A stretch of DNA of 8,535 bases from Nitrosospira multiformis (GCA_020726205.1 DYTA01000043.1:1-8535), one strand, 5' to 3'; numbered from the stretch's first letter, positions 1 to 7,220 are shown. Notes: a model not told the origin generated them from the letters alone. Translations and numbers: made by a program.

Positions 1-1350
1 ATTTATGATAATAAACCAATTGATAATATAGCTTATGCTGCTTATTGTGGTTTATTTGCTCTCCAGCATCGAGGTCAAGAAAGTGCTGGAATTTCTATCA
101 TAAATAATGGATACTTGGATACTATCAAGGGCATGGGATTAGTATCAGAAGTTTTTGATCAAACAGAACTAGCTAATAAAATTGGTAATGCTGCAATTGG
201 TCATGTTCGTTATTCTACAACAGGTAGTTCAAATATTACTAATGCTCAACCTTTATTTGCTCGTTCTATTTTAGGTGATATTGCATTAGCGCATAATGGC
301 AATCTGATTAACGCTAATCAATTGCGAAGTCAAATGGAAATGGATGGTACGTTATTTCAAACAACATCAGATAGCGAAGTAATTTTAAATATGATTGCTA
401 AACGCTCCAAACTAGGTGTAGAGCAGGCTATTATTGAGACATGTAATACTATAAAAGGTGGTTATGCTTTAGTAATGCTAATTGCTCAAATGTTAGTTGT
501 TGTAAGAGATCCATTTGGAATTCGTCCACTTTGCTTTGGTAAAATTAGAGGCACAGACACTTATGTTTTTGCATCTGAAAGCTGTGCTTTAGATATTGTT
601 GGTGCTGAATTAATTCGTGACGTGAAACCTGGTGAAATAATTATGATAGATGAGCATGGCTTCCACTCAAGCTATTATGTTAAAGATCATCAACGAGCAT
701 CTTGTTCATTTGAGTATATTTATTTTGCTCGCCCTGATTCAGTAATTGATGACCTCGATGTCTATCATGTTCGTGAAGAAGCGGGAAGAGCTCTTGCTCG
801 ACAAATGCCTGTCGATGCAGATGTTGTGGTTGGTGTGCCTGATTCTGGAATTGTTGCTGCTATTGGTTATTCAGAGGAAAGTGGTATCCCATATTCTATG
901 GGTTTGGTTCGTAGCAAATATATGGGACGTAGTTTTATTTTACCAAGTCAAAGCTTACGAGAACAAGCAGTAAAATTAAAATTAAATCCAATGCGTAAAG
1001 TAATTGCTGGTAAAAGAGTTGTTTTAGTTGATGACTCACTAGTTAGGGGAACAACTGCTAAAAAATTAATTAAGCTGATGCGTGAAGCTGGTGCAACCGA
1101 AGTTCATTTTCGACTTGCCTCACCAATGGTTAGAAGTGAATGCTTTTTTGGGGTAGATATTTCAAGTAAAGAAGAATTAATCGCTAGTAGAATGAATCTT
1201 GCTGAAATTTGCCGTGAAATAAATGCTGATAGCTTGGATTTTTTAAATATTAGCAATCAGCGAATAATTCTAGGTGGGAATAACTATTGTGAGGGTTGCT
1301 TTACAGGATGTTATCCACTAAATAATATTGAAAATAATCAAAAGGAATAA
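1..1350 (+). CDS. purF: Amidophosphoribosyltransferase (5'-partial)
   Basis: Catalyses the first committed step of purine synthesis, PRPP plus glutamine to 5-phosphoribosylamine, in the cytoplasm. The frame is open from base 1, so the gene begins upstream; 449 residues are visible. Alignment from memory with the Bacillus subtilis enzyme puts the missing part at only a few residues of the mature protein plus any propeptide, including the catalytic N-terminal Cys. Visible are the glutaminase-domain LQHRGQESAG motif (residues 21-30), HVRYSTTG and AHNGN, then the phosphoribosyltransferase PRPP loop VVLVDDSLVRGTT (340-352). Cysteines at residues 235, 381, 430 and 433 match the four 4Fe-4S ligands of the B. 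subtilis type, so this is the oxygen-sensitive Fe-S class, not the E. coli class. It ends 5 bases before purM, whose ribosome site (AAGGA) lies in the purF end. A TTG at 115 is in frame but is not the real start. Confidence 0.96.
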   Translation: MYDNKPIDNIAYAAYCGLFALQHRGQESAGISIINNGYLDTIKGMGLVSEVFDQTELANKIGNAAIGHVRYSTTGSSNITNAQPLFARSILGDIALAHNGNLINANQLRSQMEMDGTLFQTTSDSEVILNMIAKRSKLGVEQAIIETCNTIKGGYALVMLIAQMLVVVRDPFGIRPLCFGKIRGTDTYVFASESCALDIVGAELIRDVKPGEIIMIDEHGFHSSYYVKDHQRASCSFEYIYFARPDSVIDDLDVYHVREEAGRALARQMPVDADVVVGVPDSGIVAAIGYSEESGIPYSMGLVRSKYMGRSFILPSQSLREQAVKLKLNPMRKVIAGKRVVLVDDSLVRGTTAKKLIKLMREAGATEVHFRLASPMVRSECFFGVDISSKEELIASRMNLAEICREINADSLDFLNISNQRIILGGNNYCEGCFTGCYPLNNIENNQKE

Positions 1351-1355
1351 GCTAA

Positions 1356-2351
1356 ATGATTACGTATAAAACAGCAGGTGTTGATAAAGAAGAAGGTTAT
1401 AAAAGTGTTGGCTTAATTAAAGATATGGTTAAGCGTACTTACTCAAAAAATGTACTTACCGAACTTGGTAGTTTTGGTGCATTGTATGAATTAGGTAAAT
1501 ATGATAATCCTGTTTTAGTATCTGGTACCGATGGTGTTGGTACTAAACTAAAAATAGCTTTTGCATTAAATAAATATAATACAATTGGAATTGATTGTGT
1601 TGCGATGTGTGTAAATGATATTTTATGCCATGGTGCTAAGCCACTATTTTTTTTGGATTATTTAGCTTGTGGGAAACTAGATGCCGAAGTTGCAGCCCAG
1701 ATTGTCAGCGGTGTAACTGAAGGATGTATGCAGTCATATGCGGCATTGGTGGGTGGTGAAACCGCAGAAATGCCAGGGTTTTATCAAGCAGGTGAATATG
1801 ATATTGCTGGGTTTGCGGTTGGCGTGGTTGAAAAGTCGAAAGTAATTACTGGTGATAAAATTAAATCAGGTGATATAGTTATTGCGCTATCATCAAGCGG
1901 TGTACATAGTAATGGTTTTTCATTAGTACGTAAACTTATTCCTGATTTTACAGCTGAATTTAACGGAAGTTTAATTGGGGAAACATTACTTACACCAACT
2001 AAAATATATGTAAAACCTGTGCTTAAATTACTGGAACAGGTAGAGGTTAAAGGGATGGCGCATATCACTGGTGGCGGACTTATTGAGAATTTACCTCGAA
2101 TTATTCCAGATGGATTATGTGCCGATATAAAAGTAGCGGATATTAACGTTTTGCCGATTTTTGAACATATTAATCAACTTGGTGTAGATAAAATGGAAAT
2201 GTTTGGTACTTTTAATATGGGAGTTGGTTTCTGTATTGTTGTAGATAGTGCTGATGTCAATACAGCTCTCGCAATATTAGATGCTGAAGGTGAAGATGCT
2301 TATATTATTGGTAGTATCGTAAATGGGACTGAAAAAATATGCTTAAATTAG
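1356..2351 (+). CDS. purM: Phosphoribosylformylglycinamidine cyclo-ligase (AIR synthetase)
   Basis: Closes the imidazole ring: FGAM plus ATP gives AIR, step five of purine synthesis. The 331 residues are slightly short of the usual ~345 but complete. Family motifs are in order: GVDKEEGYKSV near the N terminus, GTDGVGTKLKIA (57-68), the metal/nucleotide stretch with CVNDILCHGAKP (85-96), VGGETAEMPGFY, SSGVHSNGFSLVRK and HITGGGLIENLPRI. It starts 6 bases after purF with AAGGA upstream and overlaps purN by 13 bases, which implies translational coupling. An antisense open frame across 1784-2068 is a shadow of this gene. Confidence 0.97.
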   Translation: MITYKTAGVDKEEGYKSVGLIKDMVKRTYSKNVLTELGSFGALYELGKYDNPVLVSGTDGVGTKLKIAFALNKYNTIGIDCVAMCVNDILCHGAKPLFFLDYLACGKLDAEVAAQIVSGVTEGCMQSYAALVGGETAEMPGFYQAGEYDIAGFAVGVVEKSKVITGDKIKSGDIVIALSSSGVHSNGFSLVRKLIPDFTAEFNGSLIGETLLTPTKIYVKPVLKLLEQVEVKGMAHITGGGLIENLPRIIPDGLCADIKVADINVLPIFEHINQLGVDKMEMFGTFNMGVGFCIVVDSADVNTALAILDAEGEDAYIIGSIVNGTEKICLN

Positions 2352-2929
2352 CAGTTTTAGTTTCTGGTGGAGGTAGCAATTTACAAGCAATAATTGAGGC
2401 GATAAATCAACAATCTTTATTTGCTACAATTGTTACCGTTATTGCAGATCGACCATGCTATGGAATTGAACGAGCTAAAGCCGTAAATATTCCAACCTAT
2501 TTAGCGGATAGAAAGATTTACCGCCAAAATTTATCTTCAAAAATCGCTGAATTTATTCCTGAAGATTGTGATTTAATTGTGTTGGCTGGGTTCTTATCAA
2601 TTTTAAATCAGAATTTTATTCAACGGTTTAATGGTAAAATAATTAATATTCATCCGTCATTATTACCAAAACATGGTGGTGCTGGTATGTGGGGCTTAAA
2701 AGCGCATCAGGCTGTTCTTGATGCAGGAGATACGGAGTCTGGTTGCAGTGTTCATTTTGTTACTGAAGAAATTGACGGCGGTAAAGTAATCTTACAAACT
2801 AAGGTTGATGTACTACCTAATGATACAGCCAATGATTTGCAACAACGAGTTTTAAATGTCGAGTATCCAACTCTTATAGCAACTATTAAAACTTTTTATA
2901 ATGAAAACGTGAGGTTTAATAATGAGTGA
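2339..2929 (+). CDS. purN: Phosphoribosylglycinamide formyltransferase (GART)
   Basis: Transfers a formyl group from 10-formyl-THF to GAR, giving FGAR, step three of purine synthesis. The 196 residues fit the single-domain PurN family. The phosphate loop VSGGGSNLQAI lies at residues 8-18. The catalytic triad is visible as N103 and H105 in INIHPSLLPK and D146 in EEIDGG. After HPSLLPK the protein reads HGGAGMWGLKAH, a GxG(Y/W)GLK variant I associate with clostridial and other non-E. coli PurN proteins (memory, not a search). The start lies inside the purM end, with no strong ribosome site, so translation probably relies on re-initiation after purM. Its own end overlaps the next start by 8 bases. 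Confidence 0.95.
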   Translation: MLKLAVLVSGGGSNLQAIIEAINQQSLFATIVTVIADRPCYGIERAKAVNIPTYLADRKIYRQNLSSKIAEFIPEDCDLIVLAGFLSILNQNFIQRFNGKIINIHPSLLPKHGGAGMWGLKAHQAVLDAGDTESGCSVHFVTEEIDGGKVILQTKVDVLPNDTANDLQQRVLNVEYPTLIATIKTFYNENVRFNNE

Positions 2930-3224
2930 CCATATTTTAGAGGTTGCGGTATTAAACGTAATTGATGGTTTGACACCTGAATTTGAAAATAGTTTTCAAG
3001 AAGCATCCAAAATTATTTCATCTGTTGATGGCTACATTAAACACGAATTGCGAGCTTGTATTGAAAAAAAGAATCAATATATTTTGCTAGTGTGGTGGAG
3101 CTCATTAGAAAATCATACGATAGGATTTAGACAGTCAATGTAATATCAAGATTGGAAAAACTTATTGCATAAGTTTTATGATCCATTTCCAGAAGTTGTG
3201 CATTATGAAACTTCTATTGTGTAA
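2922..3224 (+). pseudogene. ABM-fold (antibiotic biosynthesis monooxygenase-like) small protein, interrupted by stop at 3141
   Basis: The ATG at 2922 overlaps the purN end, with GTGAGG eight bases upstream. The first 73 codons give a ferredoxin-like ABM-domain sequence with GYIKHELRACIE (38-49), NQYILLVWWSSLENHT (51-66) and GFRQS (68-72). A TAA then interrupts at 3141-3143, but the same frame continues for 26 codons with YQDWKNLLHKFYDPFPEVVH, the expected family C terminus, before a second TAA at 3222. The intact protein would be 100 residues, normal for the family; one base change (GAA or CAA to TAA) explains the break. ABM proteins are small dimeric enzymes or heme/quinone-type monooxygenases of varied function; no substrate can be assigned. 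It lies between purN and purH, an unusual place. The product is a truncated, probably non-functional protein, unless the stop is read through or is a sequencing error. Confidence 0.85.
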
Positions 3225-3251
3225 TTGTATTTGTTTATAGGGTTTTAATTT

Positions 3252-4754
3252 ATGAAAAGAGCATTAATTAGTGTATATGATAAAACAGGGATTTTAGATT
3301 TTGCTAAGTTTTTGGTAAGCCAGAATGTTGAAATGATTTCAACTGGTGGCACATATAAATATTTACAGCAAAATGGTGTAAATGTAATTGATATTAGTGA
3401 AGTAACTAATTTTCCAGAGATGTTAGATGGACGGGTGAAAACATTACACCCAAACGTCCATGGTGGGATTTTAGCAATACGTAATAATCAGGAACATATG
3501 GAAACAATTGCTAAGCACAACATTGAAACTATTGATATGGTAATCGTTAATCTTTATCCATTTTTTGATGAAGTAGTTAAAGATATTTCATTTGAAGAAA
3601 AAGTTGAGTTTATTGATATTGGTGGACCAACTATGTTACGTTCTGCTGCAAAAGCATTTAATGATGTTGTTGTGATTAGTGATGTTAATGATTATGCTGT
3701 AGTACAAAATGAATTAATTGCAAATAACATGGTAAATTTTGAAACACGTAAAAAATTAGCTGGTAAAGTGTTTAATTTAACCTCTGCATATGATGCTGCA
3801 ATTAGTCAGTTTTTATTGGGTGAGGAAGAGTTTCCAACTTACCTTAATATGTCATATAAAAAAGTCTCTGATTTACGTTATGGTGAGAATGGACATCAGC
3901 AAGCGGCATATTATGTTGCAACAACTCAAACTGGCGTACTTAAAGATTTTGAACAACTTAATGGTAAAGAATTATCTTTTAATAATATTCGTGATATGGA
4001 CTTAGCATGGAAAGTTGTCGCTGAATTTGATGATATAGCTAGTTGTGGAGTTAAACATTCAACTCCTTGTGGTGTAGCAATTGGTAAAAATATTTATGAT
4101 GCATACAATAAAATGCACTCATCTGATCCTGTATCAATCTTTGGTGGTATTGTCGCAGTTAATCATACAATCGATTTAGCAACAGCTAAAGAAATGAATA
4201 ATACCTTTCTTGAAATTGTGCTGGCTCCAGATTTTACAGCAGATGCTTTAATTGAGTTACAAACTAAAAAAAATTTACGAATTATCAAAATTAAAAATAT
4301 CCAACCACAAGGTAAACTAGAGTATGTAACAGTTGATGGTGGTATGCTAATTCAAAGTGCAGATAATAAATTTGTAGAAAAATTAGAAGTTGTTACTAAA
4401 ACTAAACCAGATGATCAAGATATGCCTGATTTAATCATGGCTATGAAAGTAGTAAAACATGTTAAGTCAAATGCTATTGTAGTTGCTCGTGATGGCGTAG
4501 CTAAAGGAATTGGTGCAGGACAAACTAATCGTATTTGGGCGACCAATCAAGCGATTGAGCGAGCAAAAGACGGTGGTGTTTTAGCTTCTGATGCATTTTT
4601 TCCATTTAGAGATTGTGTTGATGTATGTGCTAAAGCAGGGATTAAAGCAATTATTCAACCAGGTGGCTCATTACGAGATCAAGAGTCAATTGATGCTTGT
4701 AATGAATATGGCATTAGTATGATTTTTAGCGGTATTCGCCACTTTAAACACTAA
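3252..4754 (+). CDS. purH: Bifunctional AICAR transformylase / IMP cyclohydrolase
   Basis: Performs the last two steps to IMP: AICAR formylation with 10-formyl-THF, then ring closure. The N-terminal cyclohydrolase (MGS-like) domain shows STGGT (30-34), [19 protein letters not shown] (54-72) and [14 protein letters not shown] (121-134). The C-terminal transformylase domain shows LRYGENGHQ, the catalytic Lys-His at K268-H269 in [50 protein letters not shown] and the terminal IRHFKH. At 500 residues it is the shorter form, closer to Bacillus-type PurH than to the ~529-residue E. coli form. Two family positions differ: RYGENGHQ where P is usual before HQ, and KHSTPCG where N is usual before PCG; both look tolerable. 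AGGG at 3239-3242 is the ribosome site. It is the last gene of the operon, followed by a terminator. Confidence 0.97.
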   Translation: MKRALISVYDKTGILDFAKFLVSQNVEMISTGGTYKYLQQNGVNVIDISEVTNFPEMLDGRVKTLHPNVHGGILAIRNNQEHMETIAKHNIETIDMVIVNLYPFFDEVVKDISFEEKVEFIDIGGPTMLRSAAKAFNDVVVISDVNDYAVVQNELIANNMVNFETRKKLAGKVFNLTSAYDAAISQFLLGEEEFPTYLNMSYKKVSDLRYGENGHQQAAYYVATTQTGVLKDFEQLNGKELSFNNIRDMDLAWKVVAEFDDIASCGVKHSTPCGVAIGKNIYDAYNKMHSSDPVSIFGGIVAVNHTIDLATAKEMNNTFLEIVLAPDFTADALIELQTKKNLRIIKIKNIQPQGKLEYVTVDGGMLIQSADNKFVEKLEVVTKTKPDDQDMPDLIMAMKVVKHVKSNAIVVARDGVAKGIGAGQTNRIWATNQAIERAKDGGVLASDAFFPFRDCVDVCAKAGIKAIIQPGGSLRDQESIDACNEYGISMIFSGIRHFKH

Positions 4755-4775
4755 TATACTCTAATCACTATAGTT

Positions 4776-4806
4776 AAATCCAGTGTCTTATTGATACTGG
4801 GTTTTT
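4776..4806 (+). terminator. Intrinsic terminator of the purine operon
   Basis: A 12-pair stem, AAATCCAGTGTC against GATACTGGGTTT with two G-T wobbles, closes a 5-base loop (TTATT) and runs into a short T tract (4802-4806). It begins 21 bases after the purH stop, so it should separate the pur operon from dsbD. Seen directly in the sequence; its strength is inferred, and the T tract is short. Confidence 0.8.
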
Positions 4807-4867
4807 AGCTGAAATATATTAATATTAATGATAAAACAATGTATTTCAAATTTTATTGTAAAAAACT

Positions 4868-4872
4868 GGAGG
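4868..4872 (+). promoter_or_regulatory. Ribosome binding site of dsbD
   Basis: GGAGG sits 10 bases before the ATG at 4883, a near-perfect Shine-Dalgarno that fixes this start. The 61 bases between the pur terminator and this site are very AT-rich and must hold the dsbD promoter, but I see no convincing -35/-10 pair there. Confidence 0.7.
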
Positions 4873-4882
4873 TCTAGAAGTT

Positions 4883-6637
4883 ATGCTTAAATTTATTAAA
4901 CTAATTGTGCTAAATTTACTGTTAATTGCTTGTAGCTATGCGGATAACTCCTTAGCTGCATTTCAAGCCTTTCAAGTAAAAGTTGAGTCGCAAAATCAAA
5001 ATTATATGTGGGTTAAATTTACTATTGCTCAGGATTATCATCTTTATCAAAACAAAATTAAATTAATAGCGTTAGATGATAGCAGTGTCAAACTAGGCAA
5101 ACCAGTGTTTCCTGATCCATTGATAATCGCAACACCAGAATCAAATAGTGTTAGTATTTATGAAAAACAATTAGATATTCAGCTTCCAATCAGCAATTAC
5201 GGCAATGGTAATTTACATATTAAAATTAATTATCAAGGATGTAAAGGAACTACATTATGTTTACCTGAGCAACAATTAATTGAGAGTATTAACCTAACAA
5301 CTGGAACTATTTTAAGTGATGCTGATACTAACCAAACACAACCAAGTAATGAATTACTAAGTTCATCAGCAACGACTACACAAATCGCCAATTATTTTGG
5401 ACAAAGTTCAATTTGGGTAATTATTAGCTTTTTTGCTCTTGGATTACTAATTGCTTTTACGCCATGTGTTTTCCCATTATTACCGATTTTAATTACAGTT
5501 ATTGCAGGTAAAAATATATCGGCAAAACGTAGTTTTATACTTGCTTTTAGCTATATTTTAGGTGGTGGAGTAATTTATGCATTAGCTGGAGTTTTAGCAG
5601 CTTCATTAGGGCATAGTGTGTCAGCATGGTTTCAAACTTGGTGGGTAAGTGCGATTTTAGCACTATTATTTACTTTATTTGCTTTATCACTATTCGGGTT
5701 ATTTGAGATAAGATTACCACATGTTATTCAGCAAAAATTAAACAACTCAGTTAGTAGTGCTAAAGGTGGATCTATAATTGGATCATTTATCATTGGTGGA
5801 TTATCAAACTTAATTTTATCACCATGTGTAACTGCGCCATTGGCTGGAGCATTGGTCTATATTAGTACTACAGGTAATCAATTACTTGGTGGTCTTGCAT
5901 TATTTGCATTGGGATTTGGTAGTGGAATACCTTTATTAATCATTGCGGTATTTGGTAAAAAGTTATTGCCTAAAACTGGTAGCTGGATGCAAATAACAAA
6001 GCAGGTATTGGGTTTAATTATGCTTGGTATGACGGCTTATATGATTAGTAAAATAATTAGTGGTTTTGATGATTTAATTGTAATTATTTGGATAAGTATT
6101 AGTTTGATAATTCTTGGTACTAATATTAAGAGATTAAAGAATCCAAAAATTGCCAAGCTTGGAGTTGGATTTGTACTAATTTTAGCGATTGGCTCATATA
6201 AATATACTAGTTTACAAAAAGAACAGCTTGTTCATGATAATTTTATTAACGTTACCTCTACAACTGAACTAGATCAGCAATTAGCAATAGCAAAAAGTCA
6301 GAAACAAGCAGTAATCTTAGATTTTTATGCTAATTGGTGTTCGGCATGTAAAGAAATGGATTTACGCACTTTCTCAAACCAAACGATTCAAGAAAAATTT
6401 AATAAATATCGAATGATTAGAATTGATGTTACTCATAATACTTCAGATATTAAAGCAATACAAAATCGTTTTGGAATTTTTGCGTTACCATCATTAATTA
6501 TGCTTAATCAAGATGGAACGATAGCGAAAGATTTGCAAACCTATGGTTTTGTTAATAGTAGCGAGTTATTAAGTAAATTGGCACAATTTGAGCATGAGCA
6601 ACAAAATATATGCAACTTAGATAATCGTAAGTGTTAG
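4883..6637 (+). CDS. dsbD: Thiol:disulfide interchange protein DsbD
   Basis: Inner-membrane protein that takes electrons from cytoplasmic thioredoxin to periplasmic partners (DsbC/DsbG, cytochrome c maturation). The 584 residues match the family (~565). Layout: signal peptide at ~1-20; periplasmic alpha domain with the redox pair C120/C126 in YQGCKGTTLCLP; a membrane domain of about eight helices (~175-440) with its cysteines at C195 (FTPCVFP) and C315 (LSPCVTAP) and the GFGSGIPLL motif; then a thioredoxin-like gamma domain with WCSAC (C486, C489) and a cis-Pro motif ALPSL (P536). All six functional cysteines are present. The signal ends in LLIAC, which also fits a lipobox. The C-terminal tail NICNLDNRKC adds two extra cysteines. 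It follows the pur terminator and so forms its own unit. Part of its 3' end is duplicated upstream of cas12a. Confidence 0.96.
   Translation: MLKFIKLIVLNLLLIACSYADNSLAAFQAFQVKVESQNQNYMWVKFTIAQDYHLYQNKIKLIALDDSSVKLGKPVFPDPLIIATPESNSVSIYEKQLDIQLPISNYGNGNLHIKINYQGCKGTTLCLPEQQLIESINLTTGTILSDADTNQTQPSNELLSSSATTTQIANYFGQSSIWVIISFFALGLLIAFTPCVFPLLPILITVIAGKNISAKRSFILAFSYILGGGVIYALAGVLAASLGHSVSAWFQTWWVSAILALLFTLFALSLFGLFEIRLPHVIQQKLNNSVSSAKGGSIIGSFIIGGLSNLILSPCVTAPLAGALVYISTTGNQLLGGLALFALGFGSGIPLLIIAVFGKKLLPKTGSWMQITKQVLGLIMLGMTAYMISKIISGFDDLIVIIWISISLIILGTNIKRLKNPKIAKLGVGFVLILAIGSYKYTSLQKEQLVHDNFINVTSTTELDQQLAIAKSQKQAVILDFYANWCSACKEMDLRTFSNQTIQEKFNKYRMIRIDVTHNTSDIKAIQNRFGIFALPSLIMLNQDGTIAKDLQTYGFVNSSELLSKLAQFEHEQQNICNLDNRKC
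6332..6384 (+). repeat. Direct repeat segment A, original copy inside dsbD
   Basis: 53 bases of dsbD coding for NWCSACKEMDLRTFSNQ and neighbours, around the gamma-domain CxxC. They recur without a mismatch at 7085-7137. Since this copy lies in an intact gene, it is the parent. Confidence 0.93.
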
Positions 6638-6645
6638 CTATTTAA
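6619..6645 (+). repeat. Direct repeat segment B, original copy at the dsbD stop
   Basis: 27 bases covering the last dsbD codons (DNRKC), the TAG stop and 8 bases beyond. They recur without a mismatch at 7138-7164, directly joined to segment A. Confidence 0.93.
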
Positions 6646-6669
6646 CAATTTATCATTCTATGTTATAAT
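6642..6669 (+). promoter_or_regulatory. Sigma70-type promoter for the DUF1640-like gene
   Basis: TTAACA (6642-6647, five of six matches to TTGACA) lies 16 bases before a perfect TATAAT (6664-6669). The -10 box is also preceded by TG one base upstream (TGTTATAAT), an extended -10. It lies just after the dsbD stop and would start a transcript of about 100 bases of leader before the ATG at 6775. Confidence 0.72.
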
Positions 6670-6713
6670 TAGCAGAACAAGTAGAGTAAGAATCAATGTT
6701 CAAAAATTTCAGA

Positions 6714-6745
6714 AAATTTGCAATGAGATAATCTATAGCAAATTT
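6714..6745 (+). other. Inverted repeat in the leader of the small membrane gene
   Basis: AAATTTGC (6714-6721) is the exact reverse complement of GCAAATTT (6738-6745), with 16 bases between. Inside that loop AGAT-A-ATCT (6726-6734) is a smaller imperfect palindrome. It lies between the promoter and the ribosome site AGGAG (6763-6767). It could be a leader hairpin or a protein site, but AT-rich DNA yields such repeats by chance. Confidence 0.35.
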
Positions 6746-6774
6746 CAAAAAACAAATTAATTAGGAGTGAAAGC

Positions 6775-7038
6775 ATGGCAACATTAACAATTAAACATTT
6801 TGATGCACTTGCTTATGTAAAAAAAGCAAAAGAATTAGGAACAAGCGAAGAGTTAGCAGAGTTTCAAGCTAGACAAATTGAAGATGCTATAGAGGTAGCT
6901 ATCCTAAACATAAAAGAGGAAATAGCTATTAAAGATTTGGCAACTAAGCGTGATTTAGAGTCAACTAAAAACCAAATAATTTTGTGGGTAGCTGGACTAT
7001 TTTTGGCAAGTGGTCTATTACAGCATTTTATCAAATAG
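6775..7038 (+). CDS. Small coiled-coil membrane-anchored protein, DUF1640/CCDC90-like
   Basis: 87 residues, with AGGAG seven bases before the ATG. An N-terminal segment with FDALAYVKKAKELGTSEELA (9-28) leads into a charged helical stretch (about 29-65) that includes QARQIEDAI and the ATKRDLEST motif. A single hydrophobic helix (about 67-83) ends in QHFIK. This order (short helical head, repeated KRDLE-type coiled coil, C-terminal membrane anchor) is what I know of DUF1640/CCDC90-like bacterial proteins, whose biochemical role is unknown. No catalytic motif is visible. It has its own promoter, is not co-transcribed by overlap with either neighbour, and is bracketed by the dsbD 3'-end repeats. 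Family assignment is by pattern recognition; that the gene is real is supported by promoter, ribosome site and composition. Confidence 0.78.
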   Translation: MATLTIKHFDALAYVKKAKELGTSEELAEFQARQIEDAIEVAILNIKEEIAIKDLATKRDLESTKNQIILWVAGLFLASGLLQHFIK

Positions 7039-7084
7039 TAAATCAATTGGTTATAGTTCGTTCACAGTTTAAGTAATGGTATAA

Positions 7085-7164
7085 AATTGGTGTTCGGCAT
7101 GTAAAGAAATGGATTTACGCACTTTCTCAAACCAAACAGATAATCGTAAGTGTTAGCTATTTAA
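7085..7164 (+). repeat. Internally deleted second copy of the dsbD 3' end
   Basis: 7085-7137 equals 6332-6384 and 7138-7164 equals 6619-6645, 80 bases with no mismatch. The 234 bases between the two segments in dsbD are missing, exactly 78 codons, so the dsbD reading frame is kept across the junction and runs to the TAG. A TAA lies directly upstream in that frame (7082-7084) and there is no start or ribosome site, so it is not a gene. It forms most of the spacer between the small membrane gene and cas12a. Confidence 0.92.
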
Positions 7165-7168
7165 GTGG

Positions 7169-7177
7169 TGATATAAT
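7169..7177 (+). promoter_or_regulatory. Extended -10 promoter for cas12a
   Basis: TGATATAAT contains a perfect TATAAT (7172-7177) with the TGn extension. No good -35 lies at 16-18 bases upstream (that stretch is the dsbD-derived repeat), so it would act as an extended -10 promoter with a leader of about 50 bases before the ATG at 7233. The same element (TGTTATAAT) follows the parent repeat at 6661. Confidence 0.55.
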
Positions 7178-7220
7178 TATTATTTATAGAACAATATTTT
7201 AAAAATTTAGTTTATATTGT

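Noticed and set aside
115..117. TTG as the start of purF
   Set aside because: The frame is open back to base 1 and encodes the conserved LQHRGQESAG motif before this codon.
746..973. 75-codon + strand open frame inside purF
   Set aside because: It is a frame shadow of purF, with low-complexity hydrophobic content and no family features.
1784..2068. 94-codon antisense open frame
   Set aside because: It lies wholly inside purM, whose family motifs are unambiguous, and has no ribosome site or recognisable protein.
3790..4005. 71-codon + strand open frame inside purH
   Set aside because: It is a frame shadow of a conserved region of purH.
6864..7046. 60-codon antisense open frame over the small membrane gene
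   Set aside because: The sense frame has promoter, ribosome site and a sensible domain order; the antisense frame has none of these.
7109..7156. 15-codon open frame (MDLRTFSNQTDNRKC) in the duplicated dsbD fragment
   Set aside because: No ribosome site; the coding look is inherited from dsbD.
6332..7164. Insertion sequence or transposon explaining the duplication
   Set aside because: No transposase, terminal inverted repeats or short target-site duplications are visible between or around the copies.
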